Below, one piece after another: positions 22,062 through 30,191 of a stretch of 64,000 nucleotides of DNA. Positions within the stretch are counted from its first letter, which is position 1. Every line of letters begins with the position of its first letter. The notes beneath the pieces are model-generated. The model saw nothing but the letters and a program-made list of their open reading frames with translations, was not told the DNA's origin and did not search any database. Source of the stretch: an uncultured Oxalobacteraceae bacterium (GTDB lineage Bacteria > Pseudomonadota > Gammaproteobacteria > Burkholderiales > Burkholderiaceae); the NCBI GenBank assembly GCA_946480015.1, contig CAMLIL010000010.1, positions 22,859-86,858 of the forward strand, in the 5' to 3' direction. The position numbers and the translations under genes were made by a program.

Positions 22062-23444
22062 TTATGCCGCCAGCGGCAGCGAGATGTGAATCTGCAGGCC
22101 GCCGCCTTCGCGGTTGCTGACCGCCAGATCGCCGTGGTGGCGGCTGACCACCCGTTCGACGATGGCCAGCCCCAGCCCGGCACCGTTGGCCTGGCCGCGC
22201 GCGGTGTCCAGGCGCGTGAAGGGCTTGAGCAATTGGCTGATCTGCTCCGACGGCACGCCCACGCCGTGGTCGGCCAGGGTGACGACCGCGCGCCGGCCAT
22301 TGCCGAGCAATTTGATGTCGCAGGAGATATCGATTTCGGTCAACGCGCTGCCCGGGGTTTTGCCATAGCGGCGCGCATTCTCGATCACGTTGTTGAACAC
22401 CCGGCGCAGGTCGGTCGCGTTGCCCATCACCAGCACCGCATTGGTGATGCTGGTGGTCACGCGCACGTCGAGCATGCGTTCGGCTTCGCGCGCGCTGTCC
22501 TGCAGCAGCTCGCCCAGGTCGACCGGAACGAAGGTGGCCGCTTCGGTGGGCTTGGCGTAATCGAGGAACTGGCCGATGATGGCGTCCATCTGGCCGATAT
22601 CGGACTGCATGCCTTCACGCGCCTCGTTACTGAGCGTGGCCATTTCCAGTTCCAGCTGCATGCGCGTCAGCGGCGTGCGCAGGTCGTGCGAGATCCCCGC
22701 CAGAATCACCGCGCGGTCCGATTCGACCCGCTGCAAGTCGTCCACCATCTGGTTGAAACTGCGGTTCGCTTCGATGATTTCCTTCGAGCCTTTTTCCGGC
22801 AAGGGGTCGGGGCGCTTGCCTTCGGCGATCGAGCGGGCCGCTTCGGTCAGGCGCGCCAGCGGCAGATTGACCACGCTGGATATGAGCGCCGCGCCCAGTA
22901 CCGAAAGCACCCCGACTACGCTGGCCCAGCCCAGCCATTGCACGCCGGTCAGGCCCGACAGCCGTTCGCGCTCGAGCATCAGCCAGTATTCGTCTTCGTC
23001 GATCTTGAAACTGATCCAGAAGCCGGCGGTGCCGTTGACGCGGCTGGAAAAGCGCGTGTCGGCGCCCAGCTTGGCCTTGACGATGGCGGCGATGGCGGGC
23101 ATGAGCGGATTGTCGGGCGGCGGATCGACCGTGTCGGTGGTTTCCAGCGGCAGGATGCGGATGCCTTCGTTGCTGACCAGTTCGAACAGCAGTTCGCGCC
23201 GCAGTTCGGGCGCCGAGTGGGTCAGGGCGGCATGGGTGATGGTCACGACCGAGATCACCAGTTCGGCCGTCTGCTGCACTTGCGGGCCGCGCTGGACGGC
23301 GCTGATCATGCCGATCCAGGAGCCCATCGACACCGTGGTCAGAATGCTGAGCAGGAAGAAAGTGCGCCAGAACAGGCCGCTTCTGAGCCAGATGAAGCGG
23401 CGCCGCACGGCGCTGTCGGTGTCGTGGGTGAAGTGGATGGACAC
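22062..23444 (-). CDS. envZ: EnvZ-type sensor histidine kinase
   Basis: This inner-membrane histidine kinase of 460 residues is partner to the OmpR-type regulator just upstream. The order of parts is a first membrane helix (WRTFFLLSILTTVSMGSWIG, about 26-45), a periplasmic sensor of ~130 residues, a second helix near 172-192, a HAMP linker (LPLARLTEAARSIAEGKRPDPL), an H-box LAGISHDLRTPLTRMQ near residue 250, and a HATPase domain with N, G1 and G2 boxes ending in GAGLGLAIVERVV. The start is GTG at 23444, sharing its first base with the TAG stop of the regulator gene (TAGTG), which implies translational coupling. The signal sensed is unknown. Confidence 0.9.
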   Translation of the reverse strand: MSIHFTHDTDSAVRRRFIWLRSGLFWRTFFLLSILTTVSMGSWIGMISAVQRGPQVQQTAELVISVVTITHAALTHSAPELRRELLFELVSNEGIRILPLETTDTVDPPPDNPLMPAIAAIVKAKLGADTRFSSRVNGTAGFWISFKIDEDEYWLMLERERLSGLTGVQWLGWASVVGVLSVLGAALISSVVNLPLARLTEAARSIAEGKRPDPLPEKGSKEIIEANRSFNQMVDDLQRVESDRAVILAGISHDLRTPLTRMQLELEMATLSNEAREGMQSDIGQMDAIIGQFLDYAKPTEAATFVPVDLGELLQDSAREAERMLDVRVTTSITNAVLVMGNATDLRRVFNNVIENARRYGKTPGSALTEIDISCDIKLLGNGRRAVVTLADHGVGVPSEQISQLLKPFTRLDTARGQANGAGLGLAIVERVVSRHHGDLAVSNREGGGLQIHISLPLAA

Positions 23445-24220
23445 TAGCGTGGCTGGCCTTCAGGAATGAAGACATAGCCCAGCCCCCACACGGTCTGGAT
23501 GTACAAGGGCGACGACGGATCCGGTTCGATCAGCTTGCGCAGACGGGAGATCTGCACGTCCAGGCTGCGGTCGAACACTTCGTATTCGCGTCCGCGCGCC
23601 AGTTCCATCAGCTTTTCGCGCGACAGCGGCTGGCGCGCATGGCGGGCGAACACTTTCAGGACCGAGAATTCGCCGGTGGTCAGCGGCACCGTTTCGCCAT
23701 TCTTGCGCAGGGTACGGGTGCCCAGGTCGAGCACGAACTGGCCGAACTCGAAGGTTTGCGGGGTTTCCGAGGGGGCGCCGGGGATTTCGTCCGGCCCCTT
23801 GCGGCGCAGCACCGCGCCGATGCGCGCCACCAGTTCGCGCGGGTTGAAGGGCTTGGGCAGGTAATCGTCGGCGCCCATTTCCAGGCCGACGATGCGGTCG
23901 ACGTCTTCGCCCTTGGCCGTGAGCATGATGATCGGGGTCTGGTCGCCCGCGCCGCGCAGGCGGCGGCAGATCGACAGCCCGTCTTCGCCGGGCAGCATCA
24001 GGTCGAGCACCAGCAGGTCGTAGCGCTCGCGCAGCCACAGCTTGTTCATCGCGGTCGCGCTTTCGGCCGTGACGACGGAGAATCCCTGCTCGGTCAGATA
24101 GCGGCGCAGCAGGTCGCGCAGACGGACATCGTCATCCACCACCATAATCTTTGCAGGGTGCGTATTGGCGGCCGCAGCCGTTGTAATGTTGCCTGAATTC
24201 GATGTCGATTGAGTGGTCAT
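23444..24220 (-). CDS. ompR: OmpR-type response regulator
   Basis: This cytoplasmic transcription regulator of 258 residues has a receiver domain with the phospho-acceptor in DLLVLDLMLPGEDG, acidic pocket VDDDVRLRDLL, the Thr/Lys switch residues in MLTAKGE and DDYLPKPF, and a winged-helix trans_reg_C DNA-binding domain (LTTGEFSVLKVFARH...REYEVFDRSLDVQISRLRKLI). The N terminus has an unusually long, low-complexity extension of about 22 residues rich in Thr, Ser, Asn and Ala before the receiver. It is cotranscribed with the EnvZ-type kinase. Ten-base TTACAMAC repeats upstream suggest autoregulation. Confidence 0.92.
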   Translation of the reverse strand: MTTQSTSNSGNITTAAAANTHPAKIMVVDDDVRLRDLLRRYLTEQGFSVVTAESATAMNKLWLRERYDLLVLDLMLPGEDGLSICRRLRGAGDQTPIIMLTAKGEDVDRIVGLEMGADDYLPKPFNPRELVARIGAVLRRKGPDEIPGAPSETPQTFEFGQFVLDLGTRTLRKNGETVPLTTGEFSVLKVFARHARQPLSREKLMELARGREYEVFDRSLDVQISRLRKLIEPDPSSPLYIQTVWGLGYVFIPEGQPR

Positions 24221-24297
24221 ATGGCTGTCAGATTTGTCATATTGATGTTGCTATGGTAACGTCTTAACGCTCGATGAGACGCGTTGCAGTAAGGTCA

Positions 24298-24317
24298 TTA
24301 CACACTGTTACAAACTT
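24298..24317 (+). promoter_or_regulatory. Candidate OmpR-box: tandem 10-bp half-sites
   Basis: TTACACACTG (24298-24307) is followed directly by TTACAAACTT (24308-24317). This spacing equals the 10-bp half-site periodicity known for OmpR/EnvZ targets in enterobacteria. It lies between the divergent ompR-type gene and the small secreted-protein gene, so it could control either. Confidence 0.45.
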
Positions 24318-24416
24318 TACCCAATTCGGCTTATACCCAATCACGAATGGTCATACACTGGGTTCACAGCGGAATTAAGCTTACTTGTTTACATGGCATC
24401 GCGGAAGAGGAACACC

Positions 24417-24821
24417 ATGAATATCGCGCACAAGCATCACCTTCAAGATGAGGGCACCGTCTCCGGCGCGAGTCTCGTGGTGCGCGGTGTCGCGGTGTCC
24501 TGCGTCGCCGCCGCCGTGTTGCTGAGCGCGCCGGTCCAGGCCGGCGACCGCGACCAGCAGCGCGCCGAACAGCGCTATGAACATGTCCAGCGCGACCGGG
24601 CTCAGCAGCGTGAAGACGTGCGCCAGTTCGATCCGCGCGCCTTCGAAGCGCGCGCCGACGAGCAGCGCCGCCAGTTGCAGGCACCACCCGAGCGCAGCCC
24701 GCGCAATGCCGAGTCCAATCGCCGCGGCAGCGCCCGCCTGACTGCGGATGAGCGTCGTGATCTGCGCCGCCAGATCAACGAGGCGGGCATGGATATTTAT
24801 CCGAATACGCCGCGCCGCTGA
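24417..24821 (+). CDS. Small exported protein, charged, unknown function
   Basis: This is a 134-residue protein with a hydrophobic segment (GASLVVRGVAVSCVAAAVLLS, in part) and a likely signal-peptidase site after APVQA. The mature part is extremely rich in Arg, Gln, Glu and Asp (DRDQQRAEQRYEHVQRDRAQQ, in part) and probably helical. It ends with LTADERRDLRRQINEAG-DIY, a tail I associate with small betaproteobacterial periplasmic proteins but cannot name. The start is the ATG at 24417 with GAAGAGGA upstream. It is divergent from the OmpR-type gene and shares the intergenic region with the candidate OmpR boxes, so it may be a regulon member. Confidence 0.7.
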   Translation: MNIAHKHHLQDEGTVSGASLVVRGVAVSCVAAAVLLSAPVQAGDRDQQRAEQRYEHVQRDRAQQREDVRQFDPRAFEARADEQRRQLQAPPERSPRNAESNRRGSARLTADERRDLRRQINEAGMDIYPNTPRR

Positions 24822-25049
24822 CCCCCTTCCAGCTTTCCCCGGCGCCGTGGCGCGCCGGCGGCCTCGTTTCCCACGTGCATTTTCTTTGATATTTTTCCTG
24901 GTGGAAATTCGAAGACTCCGACACTATTGTTTGCGTATCCGCTTGTTATCTATTTATTTAGAGCGCGCATCATGTTACCCTTGGTAAAACATTGCTAGGC
25001 ATCAATTGGCCTAGTCAAAATCGCAACCGTTGCTGCTGGAGATAATGTC

Positions 25050-26948
25050 GTGCCCATGGATTCCGCAATCGCCGCGTCGTCGTCCGCGTCCGCGCCTGTG
25101 AAAGCCGGGCCGGCAGCGGCGCAGTGCATCGTCAAGCGTCATGACGGGGTCTATGCCGACCCGACCGTGCTGGGCACCGTCTTCGTCGCGGCGGTCGACA
25201 CCGTCTTTTCCGGCGATAAGTACTTTACCGGTCTGAACTATCCCGTCCTCATCAAGGCGCTCTACGATTGCGGCCCCGATCTGCCGCGTTCGCAAACCGG
25301 CGAATTGCTGGTCCGCTTTGCCGACGACATCGTGCAGTTCGATGCCCGCCGCCGCGGCCTGTACAAGGCGGTCAAGATTCAGGATGGGGCGGCCGATTAT
25401 TATTTCGAACCGGTCTATCAGGCCGATCCCGACGATCCGGCCGGCCCAGGCACGCCGGAGCGGCTCGATGTCGACGAATTCGTGGCCGACATGTGGAGCA
25501 AGGGCATTCGCTTCGGCATCGATATCGAGGCCGTGCGCGCAGCGATCGACGGCGGCAAGTCGGAACGGACCATCATCGCGCGCCGGCTCGACCCGGCGCC
25601 AGGGCGCGACGCCCGGATCATCGAAGTATCGGACGACCTTCATCGCAGCGATGCACCGCGCCAGCTGGCCAATGGCAAGCTGGACCTGATGGCCTTCCAG
25701 AATCGGTTTCCGCAAATCAAAAAAGGCGTGCGCCTGCTCCAGAAAGTGCCGCGCGCGGCCGGCGCCATGGGCTTCGAACTGTCCGGCATCGCCATCGAGC
25801 CCGCCATTCCCGAAGACGTCGACCTGCGGCCCATGGCGGGCCTGGGCACGGTCATCGAGATCAGTGCGGAAGGCGAGTTTCTGGTGTCGCAGCAGCCCGG
25901 CTTCCTGAATGTCGACAGCCAGACCAGTCAGCTGTCGATCGGCGACAAGATCGTCAGCCGCGACGGCGTGAGCGCGCGTACCACCGGCAATCTGCAACTG
26001 ACCGGGGATTACGAGGAATTCGGCGAGGTCCAGGAAAAGCGCGTCATCGAGGGCGAAAGCATCACCATCCATGCCGATTGCTTCGGCAATATCGTCTCGC
26101 GCGGCGGCACGGTGCTGCTCAATGCCAACCTGGTCGGTGGCAACGCCCACAATGCCCGTGGCGACATCCGCGTCAAGGGTGTGGCGTCGGGCTCGGTGAT
26201 CCAGTCGCGCCAGGGCGAGGTAGTGCTGAACCGGGCCGAGAGCTGCGTCATTTCCGGCACCCGCGTGGTCATCGAGCACGCCGCCAATTGCGAGATCATG
26301 GCCGACGAAGTGGTCATCAAGCAGGCCGAAGGCTGCGCCATTGCCGCGCGCAAGGTGCAGGTCGAGGTGGCCGGTCCGCGCAAGCAGATCGAGATGGTGA
26401 TTCACGCCCTGCAGCCCGATAGCGCGCGCATCGACGAGGTCATCACGGCGATGAGCGAGCGGGTGGGCCAGTTCGCCCAGCTGGTGGTGCAGCGCAAGGC
26501 CGAGATGGAGGCGCTCACCAGCCAGCCGGACGTGCGCAAGTACGTGATGCTCGCCTCCAAGATTCGCAAGAAGGAATTGACGCTCACAACGGAGCAAGTA
26601 CCGCAATTTCAAAAAATGGCGACGGCGGTCGGCCCGGCCTTGAAAGCCATTGCCAAGGTTTCGCTGGACGTGAAGGCGGCAGAGACCGAACAGCAGGCCG
26701 GCGAAGCGCTCATTGCCCAGCTGGTGCAGCAGCGCAGCGACAGCGCCGGCGTGACGCTGGTTAACGTGGCGATGCTGACCGGCGACACCGCTGTGCGGCT
26801 GATGACCTTCCAGCCGGACGGCAGCAGTACCTACGACCTGCCTGCCAAGGACATCAAGGCGCGCCTGCGCGGCGACGCCAGCGCAGGTCCGCTGATCAAG
26901 GCGGCCGCCAGCGGCCAGCTGGCGTGGAACAGCGACCAGCCGGACTGA
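25050..26948 (+). CDS. FapA/DUF342 family protein
   Basis: The 632-residue protein carries the FapA (DUF342) fold: an N-terminal mixed domain, a central region of short beta-helical repeats (GNIVSRGGTVLLNANLVGGN... GDIRVKGVASGSVIQSRQGEV... ANCEIMADEVVIKQAEGCAIAARK) and a C-terminal coiled-coil-like half with long helices around residues 450-560. Characterised members such as Vibrio FapA affect flagellar assembly or polar signalling; the function here is unknown. The start is GTG at 25050 because GGAG at 25038-25041 is eight bases before it; ATG 25056 is two codons on. No flagellar gene lies beside it. Confidence 0.78.
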   Translation: MPMDSAIAASSSASAPVKAGPAAAQCIVKRHDGVYADPTVLGTVFVAAVDTVFSGDKYFTGLNYPVLIKALYDCGPDLPRSQTGELLVRFADDIVQFDARRRGLYKAVKIQDGAADYYFEPVYQADPDDPAGPGTPERLDVDEFVADMWSKGIRFGIDIEAVRAAIDGGKSERTIIARRLDPAPGRDARIIEVSDDLHRSDAPRQLANGKLDLMAFQNRFPQIKKGVRLLQKVPRAAGAMGFELSGIAIEPAIPEDVDLRPMAGLGTVIEISAEGEFLVSQQPGFLNVDSQTSQLSIGDKIVSRDGVSARTTGNLQLTGDYEEFGEVQEKRVIEGESITIHADCFGNIVSRGGTVLLNANLVGGNAHNARGDIRVKGVASGSVIQSRQGEVVLNRAESCVISGTRVVIEHAANCEIMADEVVIKQAEGCAIAARKVQVEVAGPRKQIEMVIHALQPDSARIDEVITAMSERVGQFAQLVVQRKAEMEALTSQPDVRKYVMLASKIRKKELTLTTEQVPQFQKMATAVGPALKAIAKVSLDVKAAETEQQAGEALIAQLVQQRSDSAGVTLVNVAMLTGDTAVRLMTFQPDGSSTYDLPAKDIKARLRGDASAGPLIKAAASGQLAWNSDQPD

Positions 26949-26961
26949 TCGCTTATCAAGC

Positions 26962-27561
26962 TCAGGCCGGGTTCGACGACGCGGCCGCTGCCTTTTTTCC
27001 AAGGAAACGCGCAGCCACGACAGCGCTGGCCAGGCCCACCACGATGGCGGTGGTGCTGCCGGAAAAGCCGACGGCGGTATTGGCGGCAATCCTGCCAGCC
27101 TTCGGCTTGAGCAGTTGCAGGCGGCGGCGCGTCATCTGCGCACCCAGTTCATTCAAGCGGTCCGGGCCAAGCATGCGCTCGGCGGTCAGCAGCAGCTCGG
27201 TTTCCTCATCGGCCACGTGGTGCATGACGTCGCGCATCAGCTCGTGCAAGGTGTTGTCGTAGCGCAGGTCGGTCGGATTGCTGGCGCGCAGCTCGGAAAT
27301 CAGCCGGCGCATTTCAGCGTGTTCGGACGGACTCTTGACCAGGACCGGGTTGGCGTCGTCGAGGGCGCGCATGGCCGGATAAAAAATCTCTTCTTCCAAG
27401 GTGGCATGGATTTCCAGCGCATCGCAAATGGTTTCCACCAGCGCTTTCTTGACGGCCGGTCTGGCAGTCGAGACATACTGGTGGAACGTGACCATCACGT
27501 GCGAGTGGTCGAAGCGGATCATGTCGGTGATCGATGGACTCAACTTGTTCAATGAAAACAT
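26962..27561 (-). CDS. Hemerythrin domain protein with C-terminal membrane anchor
   Basis: The first ~150 of 199 residues form a hemerythrin/HHE four-helix bundle that would bind a non-heme diiron centre. The ligand pattern is visible as FDHSHVM, HATLEEEIFYP, SEHAEM and HHVADEETELL. Residues about 162-186 (AANTAVGFSGSTTAIVVGLA, continuing AVVAARF) are hydrophobic and followed by lysines, giving a single C-terminal transmembrane helix. Such proteins sense or buffer oxygen, nitric oxide or iron; the tether would place the diiron domain on the cytoplasmic face. It is convergent with the FapA-like gene, 13 bases away. Confidence 0.85.
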   Translation of the reverse strand: MFSLNKLSPSITDMIRFDHSHVMVTFHQYVSTARPAVKKALVETICDALEIHATLEEEIFYPAMRALDDANPVLVKSPSEHAEMRRLISELRASNPTDLRYDNTLHELMRDVMHHVADEETELLLTAERMLGPDRLNELGAQMTRRRLQLLKPKAGRIAANTAVGFSGSTTAIVVGLASAVVAARFLGKKAAAASSNPA

Positions 27562-27653
27562 AGCGCAAGCTCCTCGGTGGGTATGTTTTCATCATAGGTT
27601 TTGTCGCGCGCGCGCGGCGTAGGACTGGGCCGCGCGCGGCTGTCGGACGGGCT

Positions 27654-28433
27654 TTACCGACTCAGCCTGGCGTACACCTGGGCAGCCGGGGTGCTGCTGA
27701 AGCCCATCGCTTCGAGGACCCCGATGACCTCGTCGAGCCACAAGGCATTGGGCAGGTTGTGGTGCAGCAGCAGGACGTGCACGCCATCCTTGGGCGCGTT
27801 CGGCGATGCCAGGCTGGCGGCCGCTTTCTTGCGCACGACGGCCAGATAGGCTTGCTTGACGGGCTCCAGGTCGGCGTTCGGGTTGGCGCGCAGCAAGGCG
27901 TCCAGTTTGTCGTCGACCACCCAATCTTCCACATCGAACGTGACCGGCGCATCGACGTAGCCTTGCTGCTTGAGAAAGGCGCGCATGCCGTCCCGCTTGG
28001 CCGGGGTATCGCCTTCATTCAAATACGTATAGCGGAACCACTTGGTGTAATTCGGCAAGGTCCGGATGATCGCATCGCAGTCGAGGATTTCCTTCTGATA
28101 TTGCAGCAGGCTGACCGACGGCTGATTCAGGTCCGGGTGGCTCATGGTGTGGTTGCCCAGCAGATGGCCGGCATCGCCCCAGGCTTTGGCCAGCGCATAG
28201 CCGGCGGGCCGGTCGGCGCCGTTACCGGCGGTAACGAACAGCACGCTCTTGATCTTGTGTTTGCCAAGCGCATCCAGAATGGCCTGGTTGCGCTGCTGCG
28301 GCGACATGGGCCCGCCGACGTGCAGCGAGGGGCCGTCGTCGAAGGTGTAGGCGATCGAGGCGGCGTGGCCGGGAAGGGTCAGCAGGGTCAGCGCAGCGGC
28401 CAGGGTGCGGGCGAAGTGTTTGAGCAATGTCAT
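27654..28433 (-). CDS. Polysaccharide deacetylase family protein (NodB homology domain)
   Basis: This is an exported carbohydrate esterase-4-type deacetylase of 259 residues. The start is placed at ATG 28433 because it gives a clean signal peptide (MTLLKHFARTLAAALTLLTL... GHA). The upstream ATG at 28466 would add 11 charged residues and overlap the previous gene. The catalytic blocks are present: AYTFDDGPS (motif 1, base Asp and metal Asp) and GNHTMSHPDL (motif 2, metal histidines). DVEDWVVDDKLD and VLLLHHN match the later NodB motifs. The substrate may be peptidoglycan, an exopolysaccharide or a smaller N-acetylated sugar. It follows an HDOD gene and was probably cotranscribed with it. Confidence 0.83.
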   Translation of the reverse strand: MTLLKHFARTLAAALTLLTLPGHAASIAYTFDDGPSLHVGGPMSPQQRNQAILDALGKHKIKSVLFVTAGNGADRPAGYALAKAWGDAGHLLGNHTMSHPDLNQPSVSLLQYQKEILDCDAIIRTLPNYTKWFRYTYLNEGDTPAKRDGMRAFLKQQGYVDAPVTFDVEDWVVDDKLDALLRANPNADLEPVKQAYLAVVRKKAAASLASPNAPKDGVHVLLLHHNLPNALWLDEVIGVLEAMGFSSTPAAQVYARLSR

Positions 28434-28452
28434 GGGTACGGGTCGAAACGGG

Positions 28453-29502
28453 TCATTCGGGCGCATCGTCGTCGGCGACCGCGTCGAGCGCGCGATAGCA
28501 GTCCAGCGCGCCGGCGGGTAATCCTTTGAACAGGGCTGGATCGGCCTCGTCCACGCGCTGGTTTTCGGCCAGAATGCGCAGCTTGCTCAGGTAATCGGTC
28601 AGGGTCAGCAGGCGGCCCAGCGGCGACACCGGCACGCCCTTGCGCGCGCCGGCCTGCTCGGCGATCGCGGTGACGACCGCGTCCGGGAAATTCCATTCGC
28701 GGCCGATGCTGGCGGTCAGCGCGCGGGCGTCGCCGATCAAACGCGCACAGAACATTTCCGAACCGAGCGAGTGGTCGTCTTTGGCGCTCTGGTCCATGAT
28801 GCGCAGGGTAACGATCAGGCCGACATTCTGTACCAGCCCGGCCAGAAAGGCTTCGAAGGGATCGATGCCCAGCGCTTCGGCAAGCAGGCGGTTGCCGACC
28901 GCACAGCGTTCGGACTGGTCCCAGATGCGCGGCGCCAGGGTGCGCGTGTAATGGCCGGAATTCATGTCGATGATGGGGCGGAACGCCACGCTGGTGATCA
29001 GGTGACGCAAGCCTTCCTGTCCGATCAGCATGACGGCGTGCTCGACGCTGCTGATCTGGGTGCCGGTGCTTTTGAACGAGGTGTTGGCCAGGCGAATCAC
29101 GGCCGCCACCAGGACCACGTCGCTGGAAATCGTGCGGGCCAGCTGGGCGCCGGAGAAATTCTCGCTGCGCAGGCTTTGCAGCAGTTGCGGGATCAGGCCC
29201 GGCATGCGCCGCACCAGCGCTGCGCCCGACTGCTGCGATGCCAGGATGGCGGCCAGCGCGTCCAGCACCTGGTTTTCCGCCGCGCTGGTATCCAGGCCGG
29301 CGTCGGCGGCCGGATCGGTATCGAACAGATAGCGCAGGTAGGCGGCATTGACACCATCGCGCTGATCGAAGGACAGCTCGGGTGCGCGTTCAGCGGCGGG
29401 CACGGGCGCCGCAGGGGCGGGCGCGCCGGACGCCTGCGCTTGCGGCTCAGCCGGGACGGGCGCCGGCGCCGCCGAAAAAAGTCGTTGAAGCCATTGATAC
29501 AT
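28453..29502 (-). CDS. HDOD domain protein
   Basis: The 349-residue protein has a low-complexity Ala/Pro-rich N-terminal linker (residues about 10-40) and an HDOD (HD-related output domain) core around residues 100-300. Recognisable blocks are LPQLLQSLRSENFSGAQLA-like, SVEHAVMLIGQEGLRHLITS and FEAFLAGLVQNVGLIVTLRI. HDOD domains lack the full HD metal set and usually serve as output or scaffold domains in signalling. Its role here is unknown. A divergent CheW-like gene begins about 190 bases away, so the two may share a signalling context. Confidence 0.8.
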   Translation of the reverse strand: MYQWLQRLFSAAPAPVPAEPQAQASGAPAPAAPVPAAERAPELSFDQRDGVNAAYLRYLFDTDPAADAGLDTSAAENQVLDALAAILASQQSGAALVRRMPGLIPQLLQSLRSENFSGAQLARTISSDVVLVAAVIRLANTSFKSTGTQISSVEHAVMLIGQEGLRHLITSVAFRPIIDMNSGHYTRTLAPRIWDQSERCAVGNRLLAEALGIDPFEAFLAGLVQNVGLIVTLRIMDQSAKDDHSLGSEMFCARLIGDARALTASIGREWNFPDAVVTAIAEQAGARKGVPVSPLGRLLTLTDYLSKLRILAENQRVDEADPALFKGLPAGALDCYRALDAVADDDAPE

Positions 29503-29694
29503 CGTGCGTCCTTCGAATGGTCGACGTTGAGCCGCTCAGCGTTGCCGGGCCATTGTAAAGCGTTTCGGCCCGTTTGCAACATCCGGAGTGGATGTGGGGC
29601 AATATTGACGTTGGTCAACGATTCCGTAGGGCATCCCATTACGATGAGGTTTCGTTAGCTCGCCATGCCCCCGCAGAGACGAAAGGACCGAACC

Positions 29695-30183
29695 ATGCAC
29701 AGTATCCCCATGCCGCACGCCGTCAAAGGCAAAATTGAATTTTTGAGTTTCCAGCTGGGCGGGCTCGAATACGGTGTCGAGTTCGGAAAGGTCAAGGAAC
29801 TGCGTTCCCTGGCCACGATGGAGCGCTTCGCCTCGGACGGCGCCATCATCAGCGGCGTCGCGGCCGCACGCGGCGTGATCATGCCGCTGGTCGACATGCG
29901 CGAAGCGTTTCCCAAAACCCGGTTTCAGTCGCCAGCGGCCGCCACCGACGTGATCATCCTGCAGCTGTCGAGCTGTGTGATGGGCATGGTGGTCGACGGG
30001 GTGACCGATGTGGTGCGCATGCACGCGCACCAGATCAGGCCGATTCCGGGGGCGGAAGAGGGCGACTGCGACTACCTGCTGGGCCTGGGCGAAGCCGACG
30101 GGCGGCGGCTGATCCTGGTCGACATCGATAAGCTGATGTCGATCCAGCGCGACGCCCAGGCCCTGGGGCAGGCGGTCGCTTAA
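29695..30183 (+). CDS. CheW-like domain protein
   Basis: The 162-residue protein is a single CheW-type adaptor domain. It shows EFLSFQLGGLEYGVEFGKVKEL, GVAAARGVIMPLVDMREAF, VIILQLSSCVMGMVVDGVTDVV and the final LILVDIDKLM strand. Such adaptors couple chemoreceptors to CheA kinases. No receptor or kinase gene is nearby, so it is an orphan. It starts at ATG 29695 with GAAAGGA upstream. The stop lies nine bases from the convergent ABC-F gene end. Confidence 0.88.
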   Translation: MHSIPMPHAVKGKIEFLSFQLGGLEYGVEFGKVKELRSLATMERFASDGAIISGVAAARGVIMPLVDMREAFPKTRFQSPAAATDVIILQLSSCVMGMVVDGVTDVVRMHAHQIRPIPGAEEGDCDYLLGLGEADGRRLILVDIDKLMSIQRDAQALGQAVA

Positions 30184-30191
30184 GGCTTCCC

